A DNA stretch of 64,000 nt from Caballeronia sordidicola (GCF_001544455.2 NZ_FCOC02000010.1:152626-216625), one strand, 5' to 3'; shown: positions 1-9,746, numbered from the stretch's first letter. A program made the numbers and translations. Notes: generated by a model not told the origin, from the letters alone.

Positions 1-10
1 TTGAAACAAA

Positions 11-42
11 ACGCGCGGCCGTCATGGCCGCGCGTTTTTTTT
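11..42. terminator. Hairpin terminator downstream of metQ
   Basis: A perfect 10-bp inverted repeat, ACGCGCGGCC (11-20) and GGCCGCGCGT (26-35), encloses a 5-nt loop. A run of T follows on the + strand and a shorter T-rich tail (TTTTGTTT) follows on the - strand. It lies 28 nt past the metQ stop. It can end metQ transcription on the - strand and that of any gene entering from the left on the + strand. Confidence 0.85.
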
Positions 43-68
43 CATACGTCGATACGTCGATACGTTGA

Positions 69-863
69 TTACCAGGCAGCGATCACCGCACCCGCGTACT
101 TCCCTTCGATGAACTGCTTGACCTCCGCCGAGTGATAAGCCGCGACGAGCTTTGCTACCCACGGCTTGTCTTTATCGGCGGCGCGAATGGCGATGATGTT
201 CGAATACGGGCCATTCGGATCTTCAATTGCGATTGCGTCCTGCTTGGGCTTCAACCCCGCTTCCATCGCAAAGTTCGTATTGATCGCGGCTGCGTCGACG
301 TCGGCGAGCGAACGCGGGATTTGCGCGGCATCGAGTTCAACGATCTTCAGTTTCCTCGGATTCTCGACAATATCGAGCGGTGTCGCTTTCAAGCCGGCGT
401 CCGCGCGCAATTTCAGCAAGCCGTTCTTCTGCAGCAGCAACAAAGCGCGGCCGCCGTTGGTCGGATCGTTCGGCACCGCGATGCGCGCGCCCGCGGGCAA
501 CGCCGAGAGCGACTTGAACTTCTTCGAATAGATGCCCATGGGGAACGTGACGGTATCCGCAATCTTGATGATCTTGTAGCCGCGGTCCTTCACTTGCGCG
601 TCCAGATATGGCGCGTGCTGATAACTGTTGGCGTCGAGATCGCCCGATGCCAGCGCCGCGTTCGGCTGCACGTAGTCCGCGAATTCCACGATCTTGATGT
701 CCAGGCCATTCTTCGCGGCCACTTGCCTGACTACTTCCATGACCTGCGCATGCGGACCGCCGGTCACGCCGACCTTGATGGTTTCGTCGGCTTGAGCGAC
801 GTTGGCGAAAAGCGCTGCTGCGCCAATCACGGCGGCCAGCTTGAAGATGAATCGACGTTGCAT
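69..863 (-). CDS. metQ: Methionine ABC transporter substrate-binding protein MetQ
   Basis: 264-aa periplasmic binding protein of the NlpA/MetQ family that delivers D/L-methionine to the MetNI importer. It begins MQRRFIFK with a signal peptide to about residue 25 (AQA before DETIKVG). No lipobox cysteine is present, so it is probably soluble rather than lipid-anchored. Family marks include the segments YVQPNAALASGDLDAN and NDPTNGGRALLLLQ. The longer upstream reading (to 956) is unlikely because the ATG at 863 precedes a normal signal sequence. It is the last gene of metN-metI-metQ, 28 nt after metI. It is about 60 percent identical by eye to the orphan MetQ at 5576-6379. Confidence 0.93.
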   Translation of the reverse strand: MQRRFIFKLAAVIGAAALFANVAQADETIKVGVTGGPHAQVMEVVRQVAAKNGLDIKIVEFADYVQPNAALASGDLDANSYQHAPYLDAQVKDRGYKIIKIADTVTFPMGIYSKKFKSLSALPAGARIAVPNDPTNGGRALLLLQKNGLLKLRADAGLKATPLDIVENPRKLKIVELDAAQIPRSLADVDAAAINTNFAMEAGLKPKQDAIAIEDPNGPYSNIIAIRAADKDKPWVAKLVAAYHSAEVKQFIEGKYAGAVIAAW

Positions 864-891
864 TACCAACCCCTGAGCTTTATATGAAAAC

Positions 892-1545
892 TTATTTATG
901 ACTAAGACGACGCACGAGCCAGTCGCCGAATGACTGCACCAGTTGCACGAACACAATCAGGATTACGACCACCGTCAGCATCACTTCTGGAAGGAAACGC
1001 TGGTAACCGTAACGAATCCCCAGGTCGCCGAGACCACCGCCGCCAATTGCGCCCGCCATCGCCGAATAACCGACCAGCGACACGAACGTAATCGTCAATC
1101 CCGCGACCACGCCCGGCAACGACTCCGGCAGCAGCACCTTGAATACGATCTGGCTTGTCGTGGCGCCCATGGCTTGCGCTGCTTCGATCAAGCCTCGATC
1201 GACTTCGCGCAGCGCGGTTTCAACGAGCCGCGCAACAAACGGCGCGGCCGCGATGGTCAGCGGAACGACGGCCGCCATGGTGCCAATGGACGAACCGACC
1301 ACCAGCCGCGTGAACGGAATCACCGCGACCAGCAGGATGATAAACGGTGTCGAGCGCACGGCGTTCACAATGCCGCCCATGACACGGTTCACGCCGAGAT
1401 TGCGCAACACGCCGTCGCGGTCGGTGAGATAAAGCAGTATGCCGAGCGGCACGCCCAGCGCCGCGCCGACGAGTCCGGAAATGCCCACCATCAAGAGCGT
1501 TTCCCAGAACGACTGGACGAACATATCGAACATTTCACTCAACAT
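892..1545 (-). CDS. metI: Methionine ABC transporter permease MetI
   Basis: 217-aa inner-membrane permease with about five hydrophobic helices. A cytoplasmic EAA loop ([16 protein letters not shown]) docks on the MetN ATPase. The start MLSEMFDMF at 1545 was chosen because a strong GGAGGAG Shine-Dalgarno lies 8 nt upstream. The start falls inside the end of metN (11-nt overlap), so the two are probably translationally coupled. Length and topology fit MetI of the methionine uptake transporter family. Confidence 0.93.
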   Translation of the reverse strand: MLSEMFDMFVQSFWETLLMVGISGLVGAALGVPLGILLYLTDRDGVLRNLGVNRVMGGIVNAVRSTPFIILLVAVIPFTRLVVGSSIGTMAAVVPLTIAAAPFVARLVETALREVDRGLIEAAQAMGATTSQIVFKVLLPESLPGVVAGLTITFVSLVGYSAMAGAIGGGGLGDLGIRYGYQRFLPEVMLTVVVILIVFVQLVQSFGDWLVRRLSHK

Positions 1546-2566
1546 GGGACATCTCCTCCACCACCACACCTTGTTCACGCAAGTACGCAATCGCTTCGGC
1601 CACGTTCGCCGGCTGGCCGCCCGCGAGCACGGCAAGCGAGCCGAACGCCTGGCCCTGGATCTCGTCGATCTGCCCGTGCAGGATATTGAAATCGAGTTCG
1701 AAGCGGCGGATGGTCTCGGAGAGAATCGGCTGGTCCACGCCCGACCCGGTGAACGCGAGCCGCAACAAATGGCCGCCGGTCTTCAGGCGCTCGGCCACGC
1801 GTGCTTTCAACGCGGGCGGCAGCTCGTGCGCAATGACATCGCCAATCAGCGCGCGCGTGACTTCATGATGCGGCTGCATGAAGACATCGACCACGTTGCC
1901 TTCCTCCACCACGCGGCCTGCGTCAAGCACGGCAACGCGGTCGCAGACCTGCTTGATCACGTCCATCTGATGCGTGATCAGAACGATGGTGAGGCCGAGT
2001 TCCTTGTTGATCTTGCGCAGCAGATCGAGAATCGAACGCGTGGTCTCGGGGTCGAGTGCGGAGGTGGCTTCGTCCGAGAGCAGCACCTTCGGCTTGCTGG
2101 CGAGCGCCCGGGCAATGCCTACGCGCTGCTTCTGGCCGCCGCTGATCTGCGCCGGATACCGGTCCTTTTGCGTCGTCAGGCCGACGAGATCCAGCAGCGG
2201 CAACACGGTCGCTTCAATCTCGCCGCGCTTCATGCCGGCCAGTTCGAGCGGCAGCGCGACGTTGTCGAAGACGGTGCGCGACGACAGCAAATTGAAATGC
2301 TGGAAGATCATGCCGATATCGCGGCGCGCCGTGCGCAACTGCGCGGCCGAGAGTGTGGTGAGGTCGTGGCCGTCCACGATCACACTGCCTTCGCTCGGCC
2401 GCGTCAGCAGGTTGATGGTGCGCACCAACGTGCTTTTCCCGGCGCCGCTGCGCCCGATGATGCCGAACACTTCGCCCGGCGGTATCGTCAAGTTGACGTT
2501 ATGCAATGCTTCGATCCAGCCTCGTGGGCCTGCGAAACGTTGCGACAGATTGCGTATTTCGATCAT
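1535..2566 (-). CDS. metN: Methionine ABC transporter ATP-binding protein MetN
   Basis: 343-aa ATPase that powers methionine import. Walker A is GRSGAGKST (about residues 38-46), the Q-loop region is IFQHFNLL, the ABC signature is SGGQKQR and Walker B is [13 protein letters not shown]. Residues from about 260 to the end match the regulatory NIL domain that binds methionine and inhibits transport in E. coli MetN. The start is the ATG at 2566 ([11 protein letters not shown]). First gene of metNIQ. No SAM or S-box riboswitch was recognised in the leader. Confidence 0.94.
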   Translation of the reverse strand: MIEIRNLSQRFAGPRGWIEALHNVNLTIPPGEVFGIIGRSGAGKSTLVRTINLLTRPSEGSVIVDGHDLTTLSAAQLRTARRDIGMIFQHFNLLSSRTVFDNVALPLELAGMKRGEIEATVLPLLDLVGLTTQKDRYPAQISGGQKQRVGIARALASKPKVLLSDEATSALDPETTRSILDLLRKINKELGLTIVLITHQMDVIKQVCDRVAVLDAGRVVEEGNVVDVFMQPHHEVTRALIGDVIAHELPPALKARVAERLKTGGHLLRLAFTGSGVDQPILSETIRRFELDFNILHGQIDEIQGQAFGSLAVLAGGQPANVAEAIAYLREQGVVVEEMSHVE

Positions 2567-2909
2567 GTAAACGAAAAAAAGCGACGAACTCCCCATTGAG
2601 CAACATCGCTCGGGCAAGCCGGCCGCCGTTCATCCCTGGTTCTAGAGAGGCGAAAGTTTAACGTAACCGGTGTGATCGCCTTAATAATCAATTGCGAAGC
2701 GCTAATTACTTAAGCGTATGAGTGCCCTGCGGCGAGGCTTGGCAGGGGAGAAATGTGCGTTGAAATACGCAAAATGCATATCGATTCAAGCAAAGCTCGG
2801 TTCCATCGGAGAAAATCGGTCGCTAAGATGAAGAAATGATCCGCTGCGTTTCTTTGGCTCGCTTTGTTTCGGCCGGCCGCAGCCCCACCGCACTCCTGGG
2901 AGTATTTCG
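2567..2909. other. Intergenic region between metN and the FMN reductase
   Basis: A 343-bp divergent region that must hold promoters for metNIQ (-) and the FMN reductase (+). The central part (about 2640-2840) is more AT-rich than its surroundings. I see no convincing gene, riboswitch or repeat. Open frames here are low-quality and lack ribosome binding sites. Confidence 0.5.
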
Positions 2910-3524
2910 TTGAAGAGCTTCGAATTTCGCCGCCCGCTCGTGGTTGGCATTGGCGGCACGACCCGCGCGGCTTCATCGACCGAACGCGCACTCCGTCTTG
3001 CATTGCTCGGCGCCGAGGCCGAGGGCGCGCGCACGCGCCTGTTCGGCGGCACCTTCCTGCACAGCCTGCCGCACTACGCACCAGAGCACAAGGAACGCAG
3101 CGCGGCCCAGGTCGAACTGATCGAAGCCGTTCGTGAAGCGGACGCGGTGATCATCGGCACTCCGGGATATCACGGCGGGGTCTCGGGGCTCGTCAAGAAC
3201 GCGCTGGACACGCTGGAAGAGCTTAGCAACGACCGGCGCCCCTATCTCGACGGCCGGGCGGTTGGTTGCGTGGTGACGGCGTATGGATGGCAAGGCGGCG
3301 GTGCCGTGCTGACATCCCTGCGTTCCATTGTCCATGCGCTGCGCGGCTGGCCGACGCCCTATGGCGCGGCCGTGAACTCGCTGGAAACACGCTTTGAGAC
3401 CATCGATACCTGCTCCGATCCGAAGGTCGCCGAGCAACTCGCAACCGTAGGCCGGCAAGCTGCGCAATTCGCGCTGGCGTTCAATGCCCGCGAGGCAATC
3501 GCCGAACTCGATACGGCGCGTTGA
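2910..3524 (+). CDS. NADPH-dependent FMN reductase (SsuE/MsuE-like)
   Basis: 204-aa flavodoxin-fold FMN reductase. Such enzymes supply reduced FMN to two-component monooxygenases such as SsuD. The N-terminal beta strand and phosphate loop read VVGIGGTTRAASSTERAL, and the classical FMN-site segment reads GTPGYHGGVSGLVKNALD (about residues 84-101). The start is TTG at 2910 with GGGAG about 8 nt upstream. It stands apart from the ssu operon (6.4-11.9 kb), although the ssu operon here has no reductase gene of its own, so it is a reasonable partner for SsuD. It could also serve another flavin monooxygenase. Confidence 0.85.
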   Translation: MKSFEFRRPLVVGIGGTTRAASSTERALRLALLGAEAEGARTRLFGGTFLHSLPHYAPEHKERSAAQVELIEAVREADAVIIGTPGYHGGVSGLVKNALDTLEELSNDRRPYLDGRAVGCVVTAYGWQGGGAVLTSLRSIVHALRGWPTPYGAAVNSLETRFETIDTCSDPKVAEQLATVGRQAAQFALAFNAREAIAELDTAR

Positions 3525-3550
3525 GTTTGCTGCGCGACGAAAGCACAAAC

Positions 3551-3580
3551 GCCTGGCCCGTTCACCGCGCCAGGCTTTTT
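3551..3580 (+). terminator. Intrinsic terminator of the FMN reductase gene
   Basis: GCCTGGC (3551-3557) pairs with GCCAGGC (3569-3575), followed by TTTTT. It lies 26 nt past the stop. The T-rich tract continues as an imperfect repeat of GCTTTTT/GCCTTTT units to about 3610. Confidence 0.85.
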
Positions 3581-3621
3581 GCTTTTTGCCTTTTGCCTTT
3601 TTGCTTTTGGCGCCGCAATTC

Positions 3622-4557
3622 TCAAGCGACCGAACGGGTTTCCGGCAGACTCATTCGCGTGATCCGGGCGGCGTCGAAGCTGCGTTGAATGCTTGACGCC
3701 AATACGTCGACAGCAGCCTGGAGCTTCCCCGGTTCATACGGCTGGACCAGCCAGATGTCGACGGCCGGGTCGAAATCCGCCGCCTTCACAACTTCTAGGC
3801 GCCCGGCGTGTTCACTTGTTTCGAGCAACGGCAAGGGTACGAGACCCAGGCCTACGCCGTCGGCAACAAGTCCGAGCTGCAACTCGGACCCGAGCGTTTC
3901 CAGGTTGATCTTGAGCGGCAGACCCTGCGCGGCAAGCGTCCTTTGCAGTCCGGCACGAAAACCGCAACCGTCCGGATTGAGCACCCAGCCATGCTGATGC
4001 AGATCCTTCAGGCGATGCACGCGCGGTTTCAACGCACCTTTCTGAGCGACGATCACCACCTCGATACGGCCTAGCGACCGTGCCGCGAGCGGCGCTGCGA
4101 AATGCTGATTGGAAGGCAGCAGCATGACAGCCGCATCGAATGCGCCGTCTTCCGCTTGCTGAAGCAACTGACCGCCCCAACCGGTGGAGACGCGGGCTTT
4201 CAGATCGGGATGCACGCGCTTGAGTTCACGCAGGGCATCGACCAATGCGAGTTCCGCGACCGTTTGCACCACGCCGATACGCAAGGGGCCGGCAAGCGGC
4301 GCGTTGCTCGCGACCAATCCGCGCAACACGCCAGATTCGCGAACGATCACCCGGCACTGCTCGTAGAGCGCGCGCCCCGCCGATGTCGGTTTCAGAGGCT
4401 TGGTCCTGCGGTCGAGCAGTTCAACGCCGAGCGCTTCTTCCAGGCTCTGGATGCGCCGTGTGACGGCGGGCTGCGTTGTTTCAAGCCACTCGGACGCAAG
4501 CGTGAGCGACTGGCAACGTACGACCGCGACAAATGCCTCGATATCATCCAACTTCAT
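3622..4557 (-). CDS. LysR-family transcriptional regulator
   Basis: 311-aa LysR-type regulator. The N-terminal winged helix-turn-helix covers residues 1-60 (MKLDDIEAFVAVV, then QPAVTRRIQSLEEALGVELLDR), and a periplasmic-binding-like effector domain starts around residue 90. It is convergent with the FMN reductase and has no divergent partner within 100 bp upstream, so its target is not obvious. A role in sulfur control (CysB/Cbl/SsuR type) is suggested only by location. Confidence 0.88.
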   Translation of the reverse strand: MKLDDIEAFVAVVRCQSLTLASEWLETTQPAVTRRIQSLEEALGVELLDRRTKPLKPTSAGRALYEQCRVIVRESGVLRGLVASNAPLAGPLRIGVVQTVAELALVDALRELKRVHPDLKARVSTGWGGQLLQQAEDGAFDAAVMLLPSNQHFAAPLAARSLGRIEVVIVAQKGALKPRVHRLKDLHQHGWVLNPDGCGFRAGLQRTLAAQGLPLKINLETLGSELQLGLVADGVGLGLVPLPLLETSEHAGRLEVVKAADFDPAVDIWLVQPYEPGKLQAAVDVLASSIQRSFDAARITRMSLPETRSVA

Positions 4558-4687
4558 TGGAACGCGTTCCCGCGAGTCGGAACGGAAGAAAGCAGGCGGT
4601 CCAGGTCACAGCGCTTTTTCATACATCGATCAAATGAGTCTCGGGGCATAAAAGTCTGATCATTGTTCAGGATGCACGCCGGTGGCA

Positions 4688-4903
4688 CTAGTCCTTGAAC
4701 GGCAATTCCGGGGTAAATACAAAGGAGTCGACCACATATCCCATATGGAAGTACCCGCTGCACGCGCATGTGGCGATGCGTTCGAGATGATACGGCTCGC
4801 GCGCTGTTTCTCGCGCGAGACTGGCGGCCGCAGCGCGCCGTGCACGCCACTGACGCAGCACCTCACTGCCCCAGCTCCTGAAGATGGCTTTCTGTTCGGA
4901 CAT
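4688..4903 (-). CDS. Small uncharacterised protein, 71 aa
   Basis: Begins MSEQKAIFRSWGSEVLRQW at the ATG at 4903, with an excellent AAGGAGA Shine-Dalgarno 6 nt upstream, which is the main evidence that it is real. The first half is basic and alanine-rich (RARRAAAASLARETAREP). The second half has a CAC motif and a hydrophobic, aromatic segment (YFHMGYVVDSFVF). I do not recognise the family. It is divergent from another 71-aa gene at 5247. Confidence 0.6.
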   Translation of the reverse strand: MSEQKAIFRSWGSEVLRQWRARRAAAASLARETAREPYHLERIATCACSGYFHMGYVVDSFVFTPELPFKD

Positions 4904-5246
4904 CGCTGTTCTCCTTGAACGCCTGACCGGCGCGGCGCGCTCCGGCCACCGCATTTATAAGGTAGGCGAAAGTTAATCGTGCGGATACCATCTTTTATTC
5001 ATTTGCATATCTGCCGATCATTCTGTAGCTAAGGCCGGGATACCGTGGCCTACGTTCGTTATCCAAAGCAGTGGCGTCCGGATTGAACGCTTGCGTCCTG
5101 CGCATCGCCTTCACCACATTTGCTTCTTTCCAATCCCCTCTTCGAGCGGCTTTGCTTCTGCCAATTGCTTGTTTCCCTTGTCAAGCGGCGCTGGCTAATC
5201 TGGGTGCGTGCAATTCACTGCATCGAATACCGGAGGTCAAACAAGC
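4904..5246. other. Intergenic region between two small divergent genes
   Basis: 343 bp containing the presumed promoters of both 71-aa genes. The part at about 4950-5040 is AT-rich (for example TTTTATTCATTTGCATAT). No RNA gene or repeat was recognised. A frame from 5071 overlaps the downstream gene out of phase and has no supporting ribosome binding site. Confidence 0.45.
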
Positions 5247-5462
5247 ATGCACTACAAGGGCTATGAAGTCGCTCCCGCCGCACAACCGCTGCCGAGCGGT
5301 CTGTTCGCCGCCAACCTGGTCATTCAGGACGAAGCGTCGCTGCAAAAACGCGCTTATGTTTTCGACGCGCTCGACTACTTCTTCGAATCCGACCTCGCCG
5401 TGGCCTACGCGGCGCGCTGGGCGCGCATGTGGATCGATAACCGGCGCTTGTCGCGTGCGTGA
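5247..5462 (+). CDS. Small conserved-looking protein, 71 aa
   Basis: Starts MHYKGYEVAPAAQPLPSG at the ATG at 5247 with GGAGGT 9 nt upstream. The body (FAANLVIQDEA, then YVFDALDYFFESDLAVAYAARWARMWIDNR) looks like a compact soluble domain with an amphipathic C-terminal helix. I cannot name a function, although proteins of this look are common in Burkholderia. It is followed by the orphan metQ 113 nt downstream, but an operon link is unproven. Confidence 0.65.
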   Translation: MHYKGYEVAPAAQPLPSGLFAANLVIQDEASLQKRAYVFDALDYFFESDLAVAYAARWARMWIDNRRLSRA

Positions 5463-5575
5463 TGCGAGCTTCCATGCATCCTTTCAAATTTGCATAACGA
5501 CATGAAAACAGATTCGTTCCAACACCGCGAAAGTCGTGAGACGATGCGGCCCTGCTAACCAGAAAGAGTTTCCAC

Positions 5576-6379
5576 ATGCATCGCAGAACTATCATTGCAA
5601 GCGTCGCGTTCGCCGCGCTTGGCGCAGTATTCGGCACGGCCCATGCGGAAGACGCGCCCCTGCGCGTCGGCACCATGAGCGGCCCGGACGCGCAGATCTG
5701 GACCGAGGTGTCGAAGGTCGCGGCCCGTGAAGGCCTCAAGATCAAGGTGATCGAATTCAACGATTACATCCAGCCCAACGCGGCGCTCGACGCGGGCGAC
5801 CTGGACGCCAACGGCTTCCAGCACCAGCCGTTCCTCGATAGCCAGATCAAGCAGCGCGGCTACAAGATCGTCAACGTGGGCCTGACCTATGTCGCGCCCA
5901 TGGGCTTCTACTCAAAGAAGATCAAGTCGCTGAAGGACCTGCCCCAAGGCGCCAAGGTCGGTATCCAGAACGATCCGTCGAACGGCAATCGCGCGCTATT
6001 GCTGCTGCAAAAGAACGGCGTGATCAAATTGAAGGCGGGCGTGGGCAAGGACGGCGTGAATGCAACGCCGCTCGACGTGGTTGAAAATCCGAAGGGTATC
6101 AAGCTGGTTGAACTCGATTCGGCTCAGTTGCCGCGTTCGCTGGACGACCTCACCGCTGCGTCGATCAACACGGACTACGCAGTGAAGGCCGGCTTGCAGC
6201 CAACCAAAGACGCTATCGCCATTGAAGACCTGAAGGGCCCGTACGCCAACCTGATCGCCGTTCGCGAGAAGGATCGCAATGCACCCTGGGTCAAGAAACT
6301 GGTATCGGCCTATGAGTCGCCCGATGTGAAGAACTACATCGATACGCAGTTCAAAGGTTCCATCATTCCGGCCTTCTGA
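5576..6379 (+). CDS. metQ: Orphan MetQ/NlpA-family substrate-binding protein
   Basis: 267-aa periplasmic binding protein with a signal peptide ending near residue 24 (AHA before EDAPLRVG) and no lipobox cysteine. It has the same family signatures as the MetQ at 69-863 (YIQPNAALDAGDLDANGFQ, then NDPSNGNRALLLLQKNG) plus a short insertion (VGKDGV, about residue 160). No ATPase or permease accompanies it, so it probably feeds the MetNI encoded 3 kb away or recognises a different ligand such as a methionine derivative. The ATG at 5576 follows AGAAAGAG. Confidence 0.88.
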   Translation: MHRRTIIASVAFAALGAVFGTAHAEDAPLRVGTMSGPDAQIWTEVSKVAAREGLKIKVIEFNDYIQPNAALDAGDLDANGFQHQPFLDSQIKQRGYKIVNVGLTYVAPMGFYSKKIKSLKDLPQGAKVGIQNDPSNGNRALLLLQKNGVIKLKAGVGKDGVNATPLDVVENPKGIKLVELDSAQLPRSLDDLTAASINTDYAVKAGLQPTKDAIAIEDLKGPYANLIAVREKDRNAPWVKKLVSAYESPDVKNYIDTQFKGSIIPAF

Positions 6380-6398
6380 TCTGAACGGGGGTCAAGTA

Positions 6399-6428
6399 AA
6401 ACGGGGCGAACCAAGGTTCGCCCCGTTT
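6399..6428. terminator. Bidirectional hairpin terminator
   Basis: A perfect 14-bp inverted repeat: AAACGGGGCGAACC (6399-6412), a 2-nt spacer, then GGTTCGCCCCGTTT (6415-6428). It sits between the convergent orphan metQ (+) and ssuF (-) and can serve both. Confidence 0.85.
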
Positions 6429-6431
6429 GCA

Positions 6432-6647
6432 TTAGAGCCGTGCAATCGAGACTTCCGTCGACTTCACGAACGCGATGACTTCGCTGCCCACCTTGAGCTC
6501 GAGTTCGTCGACCGAGCGCGTGGTGATCACCGACGTCACAATGCCATGCGGCGTCTCCACATCGACCTCGGATACCACCGAGCCGCGAATGATTTCCTTG
6601 ATGTGGCCTTTGAACTGGTTGCGTACGTTGATTGCTGTGATGCCCAT
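6432..6647 (-). CDS. ssuF: Molbindin-type TOBE-domain protein (SsuF-like)
   Basis: 71-aa single TOBE/Mop domain (MGITAINVRNQFKGHIKEI, then VTSVITTRSVDELELKVG and AFVKSTEVSIA). Free-standing molbindins bind molybdate or tungstate as oligomers. A gene of this kind closes the ssuEADCBF operon of Pseudomonas putida, where it is needed for sulfonate use by an unknown mechanism. Here it is the last gene of the ssu operon, 80 nt after ssuB, with GGGAG before the ATG. Confidence 0.85.
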   Translation of the reverse strand: MGITAINVRNQFKGHIKEIIRGSVVSEVDVETPHGIVTSVITTRSVDELELKVGSEVIAFVKSTEVSIARL

Positions 6648-6727
6648 GTGATGCTCCCTTTTTTAACGAGTCATGCCGGGGCCGGTCGACATCGGCAAAG
6701 TGTTGCCATGGCTTAATCGACCATGAC

Positions 6728-7558
6728 CTAGGCAACCTGCACGCCATGCTTGAGCACGCGCGACAGAACCTGTTCTTCCAGCTCTGCAAAACCTTCCGCC
6801 GTGCGCGTGCGCGGACGTGCGAGCGTGATGGCGGCGTCGAAGGAAATCCTGCCTTCTTCGATCAGCACGATGCGCTCGCCCAGCGCCACGGCTTCCTGAA
6901 CGTCGTGTGTGACCAGAAGCGCCGTAAAACCATGCTCGCGCCATAGCCGCTCGATCAACGCGTGCATTTCGATGCGCGTCAACGCATCGAGCGCGCCAAG
7001 CGGTTCGTCCAGCAACAGCAAATCCGGCCGATGCACAAGCGCGCGAGCAAGCGCCACGCGTTGACGCTGGCCACCTGACAATTGCGCCGGCCAGTCGCCC
7101 TCGCGCGCGCTCAAGCCAACTTCCGCAAGCGTAGCCCGCGCGTCCTCACGCGACGATTTCGGCAAGCCCAGCATCACGTTTTGCAGCACGCTTTTCCATG
7201 GCAACAGACGTGCGTCCTGAAACATGATGCGCGTCTGCAATTCGCTCGAACCTTCAGCCGCGTTGCGGCGCACGACACCGCCCGTGGCTTTCTCAAGCCC
7301 GGCAATCAGGCGCAGCAGCGTGGACTTGCCGCAACCGCTGCGTCCGACTATGGACACGAAACTGCCGCGCTCAATGGCGAAATCGAAATTGGAGAGCACC
7401 TTGCGGCTGCCGAAATGTTTATCGACGCCCTGGAGCGCGACGGCCATGTCCGCGGGATTCGAACGCGGCGAAGGAGACGCCGGCGTGCGCTCGCGTGCAA
7501 CGACCCGCGGTTGGTCATTGGCGAACGCGACGTTGCCCGATGAAAGAACCGATGTCAC
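6728..7558 (-). CDS. ssuB: Sulfonate ABC transporter ATP-binding protein SsuB
   Basis: 276-aa ATPase of the aliphatic sulfonate importer. Walker A is GRSGCGKST, the signature is LSGGQRQR and Walker B is [12 protein letters not shown], with H-loop [10 protein letters not shown]. The start is GTG at 7558, sharing a 4-nt GTGA overlap with the ssuC stop, so the two are translationally coupled. About 37 residues of low-complexity N-terminal extension ([13 protein letters not shown]) precede the conserved core, and initiation at the internal [12 protein letters not shown] is possible. Confidence 0.92.
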   Translation of the reverse strand: MTSVLSSGNVAFANDQPRVVARERTPASPSPRSNPADMAVALQGVDKHFGSRKVLSNFDFAIERGSFVSIVGRSGCGKSTLLRLIAGLEKATGGVVRRNAAEGSSELQTRIMFQDARLLPWKSVLQNVMLGLPKSSREDARATLAEVGLSAREGDWPAQLSGGQRQRVALARALVHRPDLLLLDEPLGALDALTRIEMHALIERLWREHGFTALLVTHDVQEAVALGERIVLIEEGRISFDAAITLARPRTRTAEGFAELEEQVLSRVLKHGVQVA

Positions 7559-8349
7559 GATTTTGCTCCCTTCTGATAAGCAGGATGCCAGCGCAGCGTC
7601 GCGCGCTCGATGGATTTTGCGAGCATGTCGGCGAGCTTGCCGAGCAACGCGTACAGCAAGATGCCGACCACCACTACGTCGGTCTGCAGGAACTCACGCG
7701 CGTTCATGGTCATGTATCCAATCCCCGATTGCGCCGAGATGGTTTCCGCCACGATCAGCATTACCCACATGAGGCCGAACGCGAAACGCACGCCCACGAG
7801 AATGGACGGCAACGCTCCCGGAAGTATCACGTCGCGATACAACGAGAAACCCGAGAGTCCGTAGCTGCGCGCCATCTCGATCAGGTCTGCATCGACAGAA
7901 CGAATGCCGTGATATGTATTGGTGTAAACCGGAAAGAACACGCCAAGCGCAACGAGGAACAGCTTCGCTTCCTCGCCAATCCCGAACCACAGGATCACCA
8001 GCGGAATCATGGCGAGCGCGGGGATGTTGCGGATCATCTGCACGGTCGAGTCGAGCGCGACTTCGGCCGGTTTGAAGAGACCCGTACCCAGTCCGAGCAC
8101 AAAACCAATGCCGCCGCCGATCGCAAAACCCGTCAACGCGCGCCACGCGCTCACCTTCACGTTCGCCCACATATCGCCGGACTGGATCAGTTCCCAGGCG
8201 GCCTTGACGACCGCGAGCGGTTCAGGCAGGACACGCGACGACAGGCCGCCTGTTCGCGCCGCCAGTTCCCATGCAACGAGGATCAGGATGGGCACGAGCC
8301 ATGGCGCTGCCTGCACGCCGGCACGACGAAGAAATGGAAGTCCGTTCAT
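7555..8349 (-). CDS. ssuC: Sulfonate ABC transporter permease SsuC
   Basis: 264-aa BPD-family inner-membrane permease with about six helices. The EAA-type loop reads [25 protein letters not shown]. It forms the channel for sulfonate import with SsuB and receives substrate from SsuA. It starts 14 nt after the ssuD stop and overlaps ssuB by 4 nt. Length and motifs are typical of SsuC/TauC. Confidence 0.92.
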   Translation of the reverse strand: MNGLPFLRRAGVQAAPWLVPILILVAWELAARTGGLSSRVLPEPLAVVKAAWELIQSGDMWANVKVSAWRALTGFAIGGGIGFVLGLGTGLFKPAEVALDSTVQMIRNIPALAMIPLVILWFGIGEEAKLFLVALGVFFPVYTNTYHGIRSVDADLIEMARSYGLSGFSLYRDVILPGALPSILVGVRFAFGLMWVMLIVAETISAQSGIGYMTMNAREFLQTDVVVVGILLYALLGKLADMLAKSIERATLRWHPAYQKGAKS

Positions 8350-8363
8350 TGTGCTTCCCTGTT

Positions 8364-9512
8364 TCAGCTCTGCGATGCACGCGGCAGATACGACGTGCCC
8401 ACGATCTCGCCGAACGGTCCCGACAACGGACCCGCCGCGCGCTCTTTCTGCTCGCGCGGCAGCAGCGGGAACACGAGTTCGGCGAACCGGTACGACTCTT
8501 CAAGATGCGGATAGCCGGACAGGATGAACGTATCGATACCAAGCGCCGCGTACTCCTTCATCAGGCCCGCGACCTGCTCCGGATTGCCGACAAGCGCCGT
8601 GCCCGCGCCACCGCGCACGAGACCGACGCCGGCCCACAAGTGTGGATAGACTTCGAGCTTGTCGCGCTGGCCGCCATGCAACGCCGCCATGCGTCGCTGG
8701 CCCTCCGAATCCATCTTGGCGAACGACGCCTGAGCGCGCTGGATGGTTTCGTCGTCGAGCTTGCTGATGAGCTTGTCCGCGTCCGCCCATGCCTCTTCTT
8801 CCGTCTCGCGCACGATCACATGCAGGCGGATGCCGAACTTGATCGTGCGGCCTTTTTCTGCGGCGCGGCGGCGAATGTCGCTGATCTTCTTTTCGACTTC
8901 CGCGGGCGGCTCGCCCCAGGTCAGATACGTATCGATATGATCGGCCGCGATCTCGTGAGCTGCCGGCGAGGAACCGCCAAACCACAGCGGCGGATGCGCT
9001 TTCTGCACGGGCGGATAAAGCACCTTGCCGCCCTTCGACGTCAGATGCTTGCCTTCGTAATCGATCGAACCGCCTTCGTGCGACGACTCCAGCAAGCCAC
9101 GCCAGATGCTCAGGAATTCGTCCGTGACTTCATAGCGCGTATCGTGATCATTGAACACGCCGTCGCCCGCCAGTTCGACCGGATCGCCGCCCGTCACCAC
9201 ATTGATCAGCAAACGCCCATGGGACAAGCGGTCGAACGTGGACGCCATGCGCGCCGACAACCCCGGCGAACTCAGCCCCGGACGGATCGCCACCAGGAAC
9301 TTGAGGCGCTTCGTTGCCGGAATCAGGCTCGACGCCACGACCCACGCGTCTTCGCACGAACGGCCCGTGGGCAGCAGGACGCCTTCATAACCGAGCGTAT
9401 CGGCAGCTACCGCGATCTGGCGGAAGTAGTCATAGTCCGCGGCGCGCGCGCCTTGGGTCGTGCCGAGATAACGGCTGTCGCCGTGCGTCGGAATGAACCA
9501 GAAAACATTCAT
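8364..9512 (-). CDS. ssuD: FMNH2-dependent alkanesulfonate monooxygenase SsuD
   Basis: 382-aa bacterial-luciferase-like monooxygenase that splits C1 and larger alkanesulfonates into aldehyde and sulfite using reduced FMN and O2. It begins [18 protein letters not shown] at 9512 after GGAG. Typical segments are [27 protein letters not shown] and [22 protein letters not shown]. The reductase partner is not in the operon, and the FMN reductase at 2910-3524 is the nearest candidate. The large frame on the opposite strand is a shadow. Confidence 0.95.
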   Translation of the reverse strand: MNVFWFIPTHGDSRYLGTTQGARAADYDYFRQIAVAADTLGYEGVLLPTGRSCEDAWVVASSLIPATKRLKFLVAIRPGLSSPGLSARMASTFDRLSHGRLLINVVTGGDPVELAGDGVFNDHDTRYEVTDEFLSIWRGLLESSHEGGSIDYEGKHLTSKGGKVLYPPVQKAHPPLWFGGSSPAAHEIAADHIDTYLTWGEPPAEVEKKISDIRRRAAEKGRTIKFGIRLHVIVRETEEEAWADADKLISKLDDETIQRAQASFAKMDSEGQRRMAALHGGQRDKLEVYPHLWAGVGLVRGGAGTALVGNPEQVAGLMKEYAALGIDTFILSGYPHLEESYRFAELVFPLLPREQKERAAGPLSGPFGEIVGTSYLPRASQS

Positions 9513-9746
9513 TGTCGTGCTCCTGCCTTGCTTATTGAATCGAGGTTCAGCGCGTGCCGTGCGGTCTATCCGCCAAGCGGAAATGAGTAGCCGTAAATGC
9601 GAGTGCATGCGCCGGACCCGCGCCCGTTCCGATGAATCATCTTAGCGACGCGCACTTTTCCCATGAACGATTTATTTGAGCTAAGGTTCTCGCCAATTCT
9701 GCTTACGCGTCTCAAGTGACGCCTTAGCGATGGTTCCGTGAACGCA

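Noticed and set aside
2567..2700. SAM-responsive riboswitch ahead of metNIQ
   Set aside because: I could not find the conserved stems or core of any SAM riboswitch class in the leader.
3575..3610. T-rich GCTTTTT/GCCTTTT repeats as a separate genetic element
   Set aside because: They directly extend the terminator of the FMN reductase gene and are simple low-complexity sequence; no further structure was seen.
8271..9590. 439-codon open frame opposite ssuD
   Set aside because: Shadow of the ssuD codon pattern; ssuD has intact motifs and a proper start. The antisense protein has no recognisable domain.
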